Assembly (NCBI GenBank): GCA_947625155.1
Contig: CANQNG010000016.1
Span: forward strand, 1-48,058
Origin: an uncultured Clostridia bacterium
GTDB lineage: Bacteria > Bacillota > Clostridia > Oscillospirales > Ruminococcaceae
Direction: 5' to 3'
Length of the DNA stretch: 48,058 nt
This document shows, one piece after another, positions 1 through 8,301 of this stretch (its first letter is position 1; each line of letters opens with the position of its first letter). The notes under the pieces were generated by a model. The model did no database searches and was not told the DNA's origin. It worked only from the letters and a program-made list of their open reading frames with translations. The position numbers were made by a program, and so were the translations under genes.

Positions 1-930
1 GGCGGGTACACTGCCCGGAACGGCAAATTGTGCCATGATGTCGTCCATCCCTGCGATCGGAGAAGCCGGAGCAGGTGCAGCCGCAGGCTGTGCGGGTGCA
101 TCGCTGAAACCGAATTCCTTCATCAGATCGTCGATCGAATCTGTTTTCTGTTCCGGTGCGGAAATGCCAAATTCCTGCATAATGTCGTCGAGCGAGCTAG
201 GTGTGGGCGGCGGGGCAGTCTGCGCACTCTGTTCGGCGAGTATGTTCGGGTTCTTGCCCTCACCGGCAGCAAACTGTGCAGCGGTGGGGTCTACGGCTGT
301 CTTAGGCAGTGCGAACTGTGCCAGATCGCTGTCGATCGCAAATCCGCCAAAGGATGTGGTGGTCGGGTGCTGTTGGGGCGCAGGGGCAGCCTTTTTTGCC
401 GGCGGCACATATTCCTGATATGCCGGCAGTTTCGGCTCTGGTGCGGGAGCAGGAGCGGGGGCAGGGGCAGGCTGGGGGCGGCGTGCTGCTTCCTCGGCAC
501 GGCGCTTTGCCTCCTCTTCAGCACGGCGTTTGTCCTCCTCCTCACGCTGGAGACGTTCCTGTCTCTGGCGTTCGGCGATCTCGGCATGCCGTTTTGCCTT
601 TTCAGCCTCGATACGTTTCTGTTCCTGTGCTTCGGCAAGGTTCACCATATTGGCATCGTCCATGGTGTTCCTGCCCTTTCGTTTTTCTTCCTTTGCCTGT
701 TGCGCACGTTCCTTGCTGTCTGCCTTCATCATCTTTTTGAGGAAAAGAGTCTGACACTTGCTGCAAGTCACCTTATCGAGCACAGCGAGTTCATCTTCGG
801 CATTCCCGGCAGCGGTGTACCGGGTGATGTTCTCCGGCTTTTGCAGGTTGACACGGCATCCGGTCGTCTTTTTGTTTTCCGAACCATGTACCGTTCCGTC
901 TCTGCTGTCCCGGTAAAGATAAATAAGCAT
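1..930 (-). CDS. Coiled-coil, Pro/Ala-rich protein with repeated DDIM/EFG motifs (3' end off window)
   Basis: An open frame of 310 codons runs without a stop from an ATG at 930 to the left edge. The start has an ideal AGGAGG site 6 nt upstream and a good promoter behind it. The N-terminal ~65 residues hold a CxxC pair (VTCSKCQTLF) that might bind metal. Residues ~75-140 are highly charged (EEEDKRRAEEEAKRRAEE) and should form a long helix or coiled coil. A Pro/Ala linker follows, and then three copies of a short motif: SLDDIMQEFG, SIDDLMKEFG and GMDDIMAQFA, about 60-90 bases apart. I do not recognise the family. No signal peptide or membrane segment is visible, so it is probably cytoplasmic. 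Repeated short acidic/hydrophobic motifs on a flexible tail suggest a multivalent docking protein, but that is inference. It is transcribed divergently from the GH9 cellulase and shares promoter sequence with it. Confidence 0.85.
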   Translation of the reverse strand, partial: MLIYLYRDSRDGTVHGSENKKTTGCRVNLQKPENITRYTAAGNAEDELAVLDKVTCSKCQTLFLKKMMKADSKERAQQAKEEKRKGRNTMDDANMVNLAEAQEQKRIEAEKAKRHAEIAERQRQERLQREEEDKRRAEEEAKRRAEEAARRPQPAPAPAPAPAPEPKLPAYQEYVPPAKKAAPAPQQHPTTTSFGGFAIDSDLAQFALPKTAVDPTAAQFAAGEGKNPNILAEQSAQTAPPPTPSSLDDIMQEFGISAPEQKTDSIDDLMKEFGFSDAPAQPAAAPAPASPIAGMDDIMAQFAVPGSVPA

Positions 931-965
931 AGCGATCCTCCTAACAAGTCGATCTTCTTATTACT

Positions 966-994
966 ATCATACCATATTTTCAGAAGAAAATCAA
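966..994 (-). promoter_or_regulatory. Promoter of the left-edge coiled-coil gene
   Basis: Read on the minus strand: -35 TTGATT (994-989), 17-nt spacer, -10 TATGAT (971-966). It lies 35 nt upstream of the ATG at 930. Confidence 0.75.
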
Positions 995-1139
995 CAGTTT
1001 TTGAAAATTTTTTTCAAAATATACTATTTGTATTATTTTTGCATTTGTTAAAAGATGAAAACGATTTCACTATTACTTTCTGAACATTTCACCGATCTTG
1101 AAATATTTTTGTTAAAGATTTTTTCAAAAACTATTGACA
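989..1139. promoter_or_regulatory. Mirrored 19-nt sequence over both divergent -35 boxes
   Basis: On the plus strand 1121-1139 reads TTTTCAAAAACTATTGACA. On the minus strand 1007-989 reads TTTTCAAAAACTGTTGATT. The two agree at 16 of 19 positions and each ends in its promoter's own -35 hexamer, so the divergent promoters of the coiled-coil gene and the cellulase carry the same upstream sequence in opposite orientation. The part outside the -35 (TTTTCAAAAACT) is identical in both. This could be a shared operator or a matched pair of AT-rich UP-like elements. Confidence 0.6.
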
Positions 1140-1162
1140 TTTTGACCGATCTCCTCTAAAAT
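1134..1162 (+). promoter_or_regulatory. Promoter of the GH9 cellulase
   Basis: A perfect -35 TTGACA (1134-1139), 17-nt spacer and -10 TAAAAT (1157-1162), giving a leader of about 48 nt before the ATG at 1217. Confidence 0.85.
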
Positions 1163-1216
1163 AGATACTGAGGGACTGTATCGTTCAGTCCGTAATGCAC
1201 AGAGGAAGGAAGGTCA

Positions 1217-3931
1217 ATGATGAAACCAAAATTTGGAAAGCGGCTGCTGGCTGTGCTGACCAGCGCTCTCGTTCTGCTGAGCGGAACAGCTTCTGTCTCC
1301 GGCTTTGCCGCTGCGGGAGATCCCATTGATGCACCGACAGACGAGGAAAAGGTGTTCCCCGATCCCGATACCCTAAAACCGGCAGATATCAATTTTGCCA
1401 AAGCCCTGCAGCTCTCGCTGTACTTCTACGATGCCAACAAATGCGGACCGGGCATTACCGGGGGCAGACTGGAATGGCGTGGAGACTGTCACACCGAAGA
1501 TGCTGCCGTGCCGCTCATCCCCATGACAGAGGACATGAAAGGTACGAACCTGTCGCAGGAATTTATTGACGAGCACCGGGACATCCTTGACCCGGACGGG
1601 GACGGGACGATCGATGTTTCTGGCGGTATGCACGATGCCGGCGACCACGTGAAATTCTGCCTGCCGGGCAGCTATGCGGCTTCTACATTAGGGTGGGGGT
1701 ACTACGAATTCCGGGATGCCTATGCCGATGCCGGACAGGCGGAACACGCCGAGGAGATCCTGCACTGGTTCAACGACTACTACCTGAAATGCCTCTACTA
1801 CGATGAGGACGGCGAAGTCCTCGCTTTCTGCTATCAGGTAGGTGAGGGCAACATCGACCACAACTACTGGATCGCTCCGGAATTGCAGGGCGAACATCTG
1901 CTGGATTTTGCAAGACCTGCCTACTTTGCGACCGTGGACACACCGGCTTCGGATATGTGTGCCGGCGTAGCGGCTTCGCTGGCGGTCAATTACCTGAATT
2001 TCAAGGACACCGAACCGGAGTATGCCGAAGAATCTCTCAAGGCGGCACTTGCCCTCTATCGCTTTGCCGTCAAGACGCATTCCGAGGCGACCAACACCAA
2101 TTCGGACGGCGAAACTGCCGGAAAGACGGACGATACGGAATATGACCCCGATGATCCGGACAATATCAATGCCAATATCGAGAATTCCAGCATGACCGTG
2201 ACTTCACTCGGCTATGACGGCGGTTTCTACACCTCAAGCTATGACTACGATGAACTGGCATGGGCAGCCGTCTGGCTGTACGAGTGTACCGGAGAATGGG
2301 ATTACATTGACGACATCATCAGCGTCAATGAAAATATCACCGGCGACATGGGCGCACATCCCTACACGGGCTACATCCGCCGCATCATCAAGGACACCGG
2401 GAACTGCTGGCAGAATATCTGGGTACACTGCTGGGACACTGTCTGGGGCGGCGTATTTGCCAAGCTCGCCCCCATTACCAACTGTGCCCGTGACTGGTAT
2501 ATTTTCCGCTGGAATCTGGAATTCTGGAGCGGTATGTCTCCTGCCGATGCCGCAGCAGCGCAGGGACTTCCGGCTGCCGTGACGGCGCATAAGTATTTCG
2601 GCATGGACGATGAACTGTGGAACAAGACCATTACCGCCGAAGAGATCGCCGACCTTCCGGAAGCGGACGGCGCATGGCTGAAAAAGACCCCGGCAGGCTT
2701 TGGTATGCTGAATGACTACGGTTCTGCCCGCTATGACACTGCCGCACAGCTCGAAGCACTGGTCTATGCGAAGGAGACCGGAGATATGACCTTTGCCAAC
2801 TGGGCAGAGGGACAGATGGGATACATCATGGGCAACAATCCCATGGGACGTGCCTATATCGTCGGCTATGATCTGGAAAACGGTGCCTGCCACCCGCACC
2901 ACAGAGCCGCACACGGTTCTACTACGCTGAACATGGACGATCCTGCTGATCAGACGCATGTGCTTTGGGGCGCACTGGTCGGCGGTCCGGATGCCGATGA
3001 CTGGCACCGTGACCAGACAAAAGACTATATCTACAATGAAGTCGCTGTGGACTACAATGCCGGTTTCGTGGGGGCTGCTGCCGGGCTGTATCATTACTTC
3101 GGCAAGGCTGCCGGAGATGAGCCGGAAGAAAACTTCCCGCCGTCTGAAACGGAGCTTTACGGCAAAGAGGCACAGGAATTCACCCTGAAAGCCGCTGTCG
3201 GGCAAGAGGACAACATGGCAACGCAGATCCTCATCGAGATCGAGAACCATACCTCACAGCCGCCAAGGTATCTGGAGGGCATTCAGGCACGCTATTACTT
3301 CAACATCTCCGAATTGCTGGAAAATGCACAGTCCATTGACGACATTGAGGTGCGTGCGGACTATGACTCTATCAAGTCCGACACCAACGGCGAATATCAG
3401 GTGCAGTGGGATGTTGTCCAGTACAATGACAAGGGCGATGCCTACATCGAGCTGCAATTCCCGGGGTACAAATTCTACGGTAAGGAGCAGTTCCAGTTTG
3501 CTTTGATGGACACGGTACAGAATGACGAATTTACATTCATCTGGGATCCGACCAATGACTACAGCCGGAAAGAGCTGCACACGAACGAGGAGCTTGGCAA
3601 GGAGCTGAATGAAGCACCGGAGTTCGTGGACTCCATTACGATGTACGCAGAGGGAGAACGTGTCTGGGGCACGCCCCCTGCCGATGCCCCCGAACCGGAA
3701 GGCATCGCTCCTTCCGGGGATGTGGTCTACGGCGATGTGACACTGGACGGCAAGGTCAAACTGGACGATGTCGTTGCCCTGAACAAATACCTTTTGAGCA
3801 TCGAAACGCTGAGCGATGCCGCACTGGCAAATGCAGATGTTGACATCAATACGAAAGTCGATCCGATGGATGCGCTGAACCTTCTTTGCTATGTGATCAA
3901 GCTGATCACGGAACTGCCTGTTACATCCTGA
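1217..3931 (+). CDS. Secreted GH9 endoglucanase with CBM3c and type I dockerin
   Basis: A 904-residue cellulosomal cellulase that should hydrolyse beta-1,4-glucan outside the cell. Residues 1-30 are a Sec signal peptide. The GH9 catalytic domain spans about 55-633: HDAGDH contains the catalytic-base pair D140/D143, the CHPHHR loop lies at 558-563, and NEVAVDYNAGF supplies the likely general acid E608. A CBM3c-like module follows (about 655-819; it includes the WDPTNDYS motif typical of GH9 theme-B enzymes), then a short linker and a type I dockerin (839-898) with two calcium loops, DVTLDGKVKLDD and DVDINTKVDPMD. The dockerin means the enzyme is meant to dock onto a cohesin scaffoldin, which is not in this window. 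Two adjacent ATGs occur (1217, 1220); the second is better spaced from the GGAAGG site. A bidirectional terminator separates it from the converging GH26 gene. Confidence 0.96.
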   Translation: MMKPKFGKRLLAVLTSALVLLSGTASVSGFAAAGDPIDAPTDEEKVFPDPDTLKPADINFAKALQLSLYFYDANKCGPGITGGRLEWRGDCHTEDAAVPLIPMTEDMKGTNLSQEFIDEHRDILDPDGDGTIDVSGGMHDAGDHVKFCLPGSYAASTLGWGYYEFRDAYADAGQAEHAEEILHWFNDYYLKCLYYDEDGEVLAFCYQVGEGNIDHNYWIAPELQGEHLLDFARPAYFATVDTPASDMCAGVAASLAVNYLNFKDTEPEYAEESLKAALALYRFAVKTHSEATNTNSDGETAGKTDDTEYDPDDPDNINANIENSSMTVTSLGYDGGFYTSSYDYDELAWAAVWLYECTGEWDYIDDIISVNENITGDMGAHPYTGYIRRIIKDTGNCWQNIWVHCWDTVWGGVFAKLAPITNCARDWYIFRWNLEFWSGMSPADAAAAQGLPAAVTAHKYFGMDDELWNKTITAEEIADLPEADGAWLKKTPAGFGMLNDYGSARYDTAAQLEALVYAKETGDMTFANWAEGQMGYIMGNNPMGRAYIVGYDLENGACHPHHRAAHGSTTLNMDDPADQTHVLWGALVGGPDADDWHRDQTKDYIYNEVAVDYNAGFVGAAAGLYHYFGKAAGDEPEENFPPSETELYGKEAQEFTLKAAVGQEDNMATQILIEIENHTSQPPRYLEGIQARYYFNISELLENAQSIDDIEVRADYDSIKSDTNGEYQVQWDVVQYNDKGDAYIELQFPGYKFYGKEQFQFALMDTVQNDEFTFIWDPTNDYSRKELHTNEELGKELNEAPEFVDSITMYAEGERVWGTPPADAPEPEGIAPSGDVVYGDVTLDGKVKLDDVVALNKYLLSIETLSDAALANADVDINTKVDPMDALNLLCYVIKLITELPVTS

Positions 3932-3938
3932 CAAAAAT

Positions 3939-3969
3939 GGACACCCTGCAAAAGGGTGTCCGCTTTTTT
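3939..3969. terminator. Bidirectional terminator between GH9 and GH26
   Basis: A 9-bp stem GGACACCCT/AGGGTGTCC (3939-3947 with 3953-3961) with a 5-nt loop. T6 follows on the plus strand, and the A-run before the stem (3933-3937) serves the opposite strand. Confidence 0.85.
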
Positions 3970-5758
3970 ATTCTGCCTTCGCAAAGACCTTTTTCGTGTC
4001 GTCCAGTGTGATGACGGCTTCGGAATTGTAGGCAGCGATCATATCATCCGCCTTGGTGTAGGCTTCTGAATACCTGCCCTCCTCATCGATCAGGTAATCC
4101 CCGTACCAGATCCCGAAAAAGCTCCAGATCGTGTTGTCCCGGAACATCAGGTTCCTGTCCGGCACGGTGCTGCATTCGCTCAGGGCAAGCATCTTTTCGC
4201 CGCCCGTCATGCGGTTCAGGGAAACGAACTGTTCATACCGGCTGCCGAACGGCTTGTCCTTGTCCAGATAGATGTCCAGCCCGGCAATGTCATACTGATC
4301 CACCAGATACGTCTCGCTCTGCCCGTTCCAGATCCAGATGAGGTTGTGCAGTTCGTGGTATTCCGTCATTCTCCGGTACATCACATCCCAGAGCCAGCGG
4401 TACGCTTCTGCACCGCCTGCGCCCCACCAGAACCAGTCGCCGCTTGCCTCGTGCAGCGGTCTCCAGAGTACCGGGATGTCTTTCTCTGCCAAGGGTCTCA
4501 GCGTTTCGGCAACGCTGTCGATATCCGTCAGCAATGCCCTGCACCCCTCCGGAATTGTACCGTCCTGTACCAGCTTGTCCAGTTCTTCCGGTGTTTTCAA
4601 TGCCACATCCACCGAAAACACGAACCGCTGCACAACTGTCGGCGCTTCCGTCTCCGCCGAGAACTCTGCCGCTGTCGTTTCGTCAGGCACAGCCGGATCG
4701 GCAGACGGTGCAGTCTCCTGCTCTACGATCTCATTTGTCACCGTAAAGGGCGGCAGCGCATCCATCAGAGAAAAATCCGTCTGCGCCGCATACACCGAGC
4801 TGACTCCCGAGGGCGCATCCCAGTGCCACATCAGCCCCACGATACCGCCCTGTTCTGCCCAGCGTTCGCAGGCGGCGATGATGTCGCCCCCGTTGGCGAT
4901 GCTGTTGGAAGTGTAGCCCTCCACATCCCCGAAGCGTATCGCCGGGTACTTGCCTGTCAGCCGGTAGATCAGCTCCAGTTCTGTGTCGGCATCCCCTGCC
5001 GCATACTGCCCGGAGATGATCTTTTCCCCGTAATTTTCGGAAAGATATGCCATCAGCCGCTTTGCACCGTCAGAAGCTTTCGGGTCGCTCAGGGGGTACT
5101 CGTCCTGATAGTCGATCTCATACATCTCCCGGTAGCTGCTGATCTCAAAATAGTCCAGTGCAAAATAGCCGTCGATCTCCTGAATGGAAAGTGTTGCCTC
5201 CCCCTCCGGGATATACACGCCCGAGAATGTCACTTTCACAAAGCTGCCCGGCTCTTCGATCTGGAACTCCCCGATAGATGCCCCGTTCAGGGCGACTGCG
5301 TTCGTGACCGGAGAATCCGCACAGACACTGACCGTCACGTCATAATGCTGCGAGGACGGCACGGAAAAGACTGCCTCCACTTTGTCGCCCTCGCTCTTGG
5401 AAAAGCCCGTCAGATAGCCTTCTCCGCTGTAGCCCGGATACACATCCTCCACGGTAAGCTGCCCCGTAAAGTCAGCGCTCTCCGCCTCGATGCGCAGGTC
5501 AGCCTCTTCCGGGACGACAGGCGGCACGTCCAGCGGCACGACCGGGTAGCTCGGTGCCTGATATTCGGTCGTGTCAGGTGTTTCCGGCTCTTTACGCTCC
5601 GTTTCGGCAATGCTGCTGACCGGTGTGCTGCTCTCCAGTGTCTGCTGTTTCCGGCTGCCGCTGCGTATCATCCAGACAACGCCCACCACGATCAGCATAC
5701 CAAGCAGCACCACGGCAGCGATCAGCAGGATCTTCTGTTGTTTTCTCGTCAGTTTCAT
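3968..5758 (-). CDS. Membrane-anchored GH26 beta-mannanase with CBM35-like domain
   Basis: A 596-residue glycoside hydrolase, probably endo-beta-1,4-mannanase. Order: N-terminal basic stretch and one transmembrane helix (about 10-31, no clear cleavage site), a Ser/Thr/Pro/Glu-rich spacer, a CBM6/35-type beta-sandwich (about 85-205, beginning ADLRIEAESADF), and the GH26 catalytic domain (about 215-585). WRPLHEASGDWFWW carries the likely acid/base E437 and ALSECST the nucleophile E528. A Thr/Glu/Ala/Pro-rich segment (about 339-379) interrupts the catalytic domain. Unlike the neighbouring cellulase it has no dockerin and seems held to the outer face of the membrane. It starts 3 nt after the GH95 stop, so the two are co-transcribed, with a GAGAGG ribosome site inside the end of GH95. 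Confidence 0.93.
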   Translation of the reverse strand: MKLTRKQQKILLIAAVVLLGMLIVVGVVWMIRSGSRKQQTLESSTPVSSIAETERKEPETPDTTEYQAPSYPVVPLDVPPVVPEEADLRIEAESADFTGQLTVEDVYPGYSGEGYLTGFSKSEGDKVEAVFSVPSSQHYDVTVSVCADSPVTNAVALNGASIGEFQIEEPGSFVKVTFSGVYIPEGEATLSIQEIDGYFALDYFEISSYREMYEIDYQDEYPLSDPKASDGAKRLMAYLSENYGEKIISGQYAAGDADTELELIYRLTGKYPAIRFGDVEGYTSNSIANGGDIIAACERWAEQGGIVGLMWHWDAPSGVSSVYAAQTDFSLMDALPPFTVTNEIVEQETAPSADPAVPDETTAAEFSAETEAPTVVQRFVFSVDVALKTPEELDKLVQDGTIPEGCRALLTDIDSVAETLRPLAEKDIPVLWRPLHEASGDWFWWGAGGAEAYRWLWDVMYRRMTEYHELHNLIWIWNGQSETYLVDQYDIAGLDIYLDKDKPFGSRYEQFVSLNRMTGGEKMLALSECSTVPDRNLMFRDNTIWSFFGIWYGDYLIDEEGRYSEAYTKADDMIAAYNSEAVITLDDTKKVFAKAE

Positions 5759-5761
5759 GGC

Positions 5762-8104
5762 TCAACCTCTCACAATATACGATGCGCCCGCTTCGGTCGC
5801 AAAGCAGACCGCCCCGTCTTTCAGTTCGGCGCTGACCGGGGTATCGTCCGACCGGTGGATGCTCACCACGCCTGCTGTCCGCAGCACACAGGGCTGTCCG
5901 TGCAGCGAAAAGATCTCCGCCCTCATCAGTTTCCCGTTCTCCCATGTCATGGAGACTTCAAAGCCTTTCCTTGCCCGCAGACCGGAAACCATGCCGTTCT
6001 TCCAGTTTTTCGGGAGTGCCGGGAGCAGATACAGCTCGCCGCCGTGACTTTGCAGGAGCGCTTCCGTAATGCCGGATGCCCCGCCGAAATTGCCGTCGAT
6101 CTGGAACGGCGGATGAGAATTCAGCAGATCCGGGTTGGTCGAATAGGTCAGGAGCTTCCGCAGGTTCTCGTAGACCATATCCGCATCATGCAGCCTTGCC
6201 CAGAGATTTGCGATCCATGCACAGCTCCAGCCCGTATGCCCGCCGCCGTGGATGAGGCGGCGTATCATCGTTGCCCTTGCCGCAGCGGCAAGCTTCGGCG
6301 TTCTCTGCGGCGTGATGAGGTCTGCCGGGAACAGCGCAAAGAGCTGTGAAATATGCCGGTGTCCCGGTTCTGCCTCGTCATAGTCCTCTGCCCATTCCAT
6401 GATCTGCCCGTACTTGCCGACCGAAACGGGCGGCAGCTTTTCGAGCAGTCCGGCAAGTGTCTGTGCAAACGCCTGTCTCTCCCCTAGGATCTCCGCAGCC
6501 TCCATGACATCGTGGAACAGCACCGCAATGATCTGCGTATCCATGGACGGTCCTAAGCAAAGGCTTGCCTTCGTGCCATCTTCGGTGAGGTAGGTATTTT
6601 CCGGGGAAACAGACGGTCCTGTCACCAGTTCGCCCCGTTCGTTCTCAAAGAGGTAGTCCGTGAAAAACAGTGCCGCCTCGCAGAGCGTGTCAAAATGCGC
6701 TTTCAGAAATTCTCTGTCCAGCGTGAAACGGTAATGCTCCATGATGTGCAGACAGAGCCACGCCGCACCCATTGGCCAGATCGTTGCCGGCATCCACAGA
6801 TCCTGCGGCGCACAATCGCCCCAGATGTCCGTATTATGGTGACAGCAGAACCCCCGTGCGTGGTACATTTCTTTTGCGGTCTCCGCACCGTTGGGGCGCA
6901 TCCGTTCGATCAGGTCGAACAGCGGCAGGTGGCATTCCGGGAGGTTGCACGTTTCGGCAGTCCAGTAATTCATTTCCGTGTTGATGTTCACGGTGTAGCG
7001 GCTGCCCCATGCGGGCCACATGTCCTCGTTCCAGATGCCTTGCAGGTTCAGGGGCTGACTGCCCGGACGGCTGCCGGCGATCAGCAGGTAGCGGGCATAG
7101 TTGAAATACAGCACCGCCAGCCGGTTGTCCCGGATCAGCGCCTGTACTTCCTTGTCATCGTCCTCGTTGCCACGCAGGCGGGAGAGCCGTTCATCGGTCG
7201 GAAGCGTTTCCGCAGCGCCGCCGCTGTTGTCCTCCAAGCAAAGCCGCACCCGGTCATACAATGCCCGGTAGTCGGCAATGTGTTCGGCTTTCAGGTGTTC
7301 GGCGAGCTGTGTCACATCCGTATGGATGTCAGCCGCCGCATGCAGCCGCCCCAGAGCCTGCATCGTGTAGGTCTCTCCGCAGTAGAAACTGCTCTCCGCC
7401 GAGAGCAGCAGCAGCGCCTCGTCCGCTTCCTCAATGCGCAGGGAATTTCCGACCGTTTCCACCGTGCCGCCTTTGGCAAGCACCGTCATGCCTGCCGCAA
7501 AGAAGATCCCGTCCCGGCTGCCTGTTCCTCCCGTGAACAGGATGGTATCCCGTTCCACGGGGCGGTTTTCGTCATAGTAATCATCCCGTCCGCTCAGCCA
7601 TGCGGAAAACGTCAGTGTCCCCGGCTGGTCTGTCCGGAGATGTACTGCCATGAGCTGTGCCGGGAACGAAACAAACACTTCCCGCTCGAACCAGACACCC
7701 GCATCATCGTGAAATCTTACCGCTGCGACCGCTTTTGTCAGGTCAAGGCTACGGATGTATTCTCTTGCCTTTCCGGTGAACTGCTGCGCGATCGTCAGCA
7801 CGCCCAGCGGCATATAGTGCCGGGAATCAATGGGAAGCCCCTGCATTTTCTGAAAGGCAAGCTCTTCCGCTTCTTTCGGCTTTCCCTCTTGCAGGAGCTG
7901 CCGGATCTCCTGCATGCCTACAAAAGCGCCCGGGTTGTTCCGGTGGCGCATACCGCCCGACCAGAGGGAATCCTCGTTCAGCTTGATCTGCTCTTTCGCC
8001 GCACCGCCGAACACCATGCCGCCCAGCCGCCCGTTGCCCACAGGCAGAGCGCTGTTGAGATCGGGCGCTTCCTTTTTATACCAAAGCCACTCATCTGTAT
8101 TCAT
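5762..8104 (-). CDS. Cytoplasmic GH95 alpha-L-fucosidase (or alpha-galactosidase)
   Basis: A 780-residue enzyme of family GH95, full family length. The N-terminal beta-sandwich opens with ALPVGNGRLGGMVFGG, and the (alpha/alpha)6 catalytic barrel follows. VNINTEMNYW places N373 and N375 where the base-activating asparagines of characterised GH95 fucosidases lie. E502 in GPSVSPEN is the likely general acid, and D670 in QIDGNFGG is a conserved active-site residue. There is no signal peptide, so it should act inside the cell on imported oligosaccharides, releasing terminal alpha-1,2-linked fucose or, in some GH95 members, galactose; sequence alone does not settle which. First gene of a two-gene operon with the GH26 mannanase. 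Its AGGAG site lies 7 nt before the ATG. Confidence 0.92.
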   Translation of the reverse strand: MNTDEWLWYKKEAPDLNSALPVGNGRLGGMVFGGAAKEQIKLNEDSLWSGGMRHRNNPGAFVGMQEIRQLLQEGKPKEAEELAFQKMQGLPIDSRHYMPLGVLTIAQQFTGKAREYIRSLDLTKAVAAVRFHDDAGVWFEREVFVSFPAQLMAVHLRTDQPGTLTFSAWLSGRDDYYDENRPVERDTILFTGGTGSRDGIFFAAGMTVLAKGGTVETVGNSLRIEEADEALLLLSAESSFYCGETYTMQALGRLHAAADIHTDVTQLAEHLKAEHIADYRALYDRVRLCLEDNSGGAAETLPTDERLSRLRGNEDDDKEVQALIRDNRLAVLYFNYARYLLIAGSRPGSQPLNLQGIWNEDMWPAWGSRYTVNINTEMNYWTAETCNLPECHLPLFDLIERMRPNGAETAKEMYHARGFCCHHNTDIWGDCAPQDLWMPATIWPMGAAWLCLHIMEHYRFTLDREFLKAHFDTLCEAALFFTDYLFENERGELVTGPSVSPENTYLTEDGTKASLCLGPSMDTQIIAVLFHDVMEAAEILGERQAFAQTLAGLLEKLPPVSVGKYGQIMEWAEDYDEAEPGHRHISQLFALFPADLITPQRTPKLAAAARATMIRRLIHGGGHTGWSCAWIANLWARLHDADMVYENLRKLLTYSTNPDLLNSHPPFQIDGNFGGASGITEALLQSHGGELYLLPALPKNWKNGMVSGLRARKGFEVSMTWENGKLMRAEIFSLHGQPCVLRTAGVVSIHRSDDTPVSAELKDGAVCFATEAGASYIVRG

Positions 8105-8120
8105 CTGTAGTCTCCTTTTT

Positions 8121-8138
8121 CTGCCGTCCCTGCGGCAG
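8121..8138 (-). promoter_or_regulatory. Leader hairpin before the GH95 ribosome site
   Basis: CTGCCG/CGGCAG, a 6-bp stem with a 6-nt loop, lies between the predicted transcription start (near 8148) and the AAAGGAG site at 8112-8118. It could affect mRNA stability or access to the start; there is no T-run to make it a terminator. Confidence 0.4.
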
Positions 8139-8154
8139 GGTCATACATCCTTAT

Positions 8155-8183
8155 ATTATAGCACGATCCCACAGGAAATGCAA
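8155..8183 (-). promoter_or_regulatory. Promoter of the GH95-GH26 operon
   Basis: Minus strand: -35 TTGCAT (8183-8178), 17-nt spacer, consensus -10 TATAAT (8160-8155). Confidence 0.85.
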
Positions 8184-8241
8184 GGCAGCCCGCATCCTTT
8201 TGGGATTTTGACCAAAATGCACAGGATACCTCGGGAACAGC

Positions 8242-8270
8242 TTGACATATTTTGAAAAATCTGCTACAAT
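8242..8270 (+). promoter_or_regulatory. Promoter of aroC
   Basis: Perfect -35 TTGACA (8242-8247), 17-nt spacer, -10 TACAAT (8265-8270). Its position rules out the apparent start codon at 8242 and supports the ATG at 8302. Confidence 0.85.
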
Positions 8271-8301
8271 AAAACTAATGTTATCCGAAAGGAGCTATCC
8301 C

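Noticed and set aside
28..1083. A 351-codon rightward open frame over the left-edge gene
   Set aside because: It is the shadow of the leftward frame, which has a promoter, an AGGAGG site and protein-like content; the rightward translation is Cys/Arg/Phe-rich and has no ribosome site.
4346..6349. A 667-codon rightward frame antisense to GH26 and GH95
   Set aside because: It runs across the boundary of two clear enzyme genes and its translation is Arg/His/Cys-rich without motifs; it arises from codon bias.
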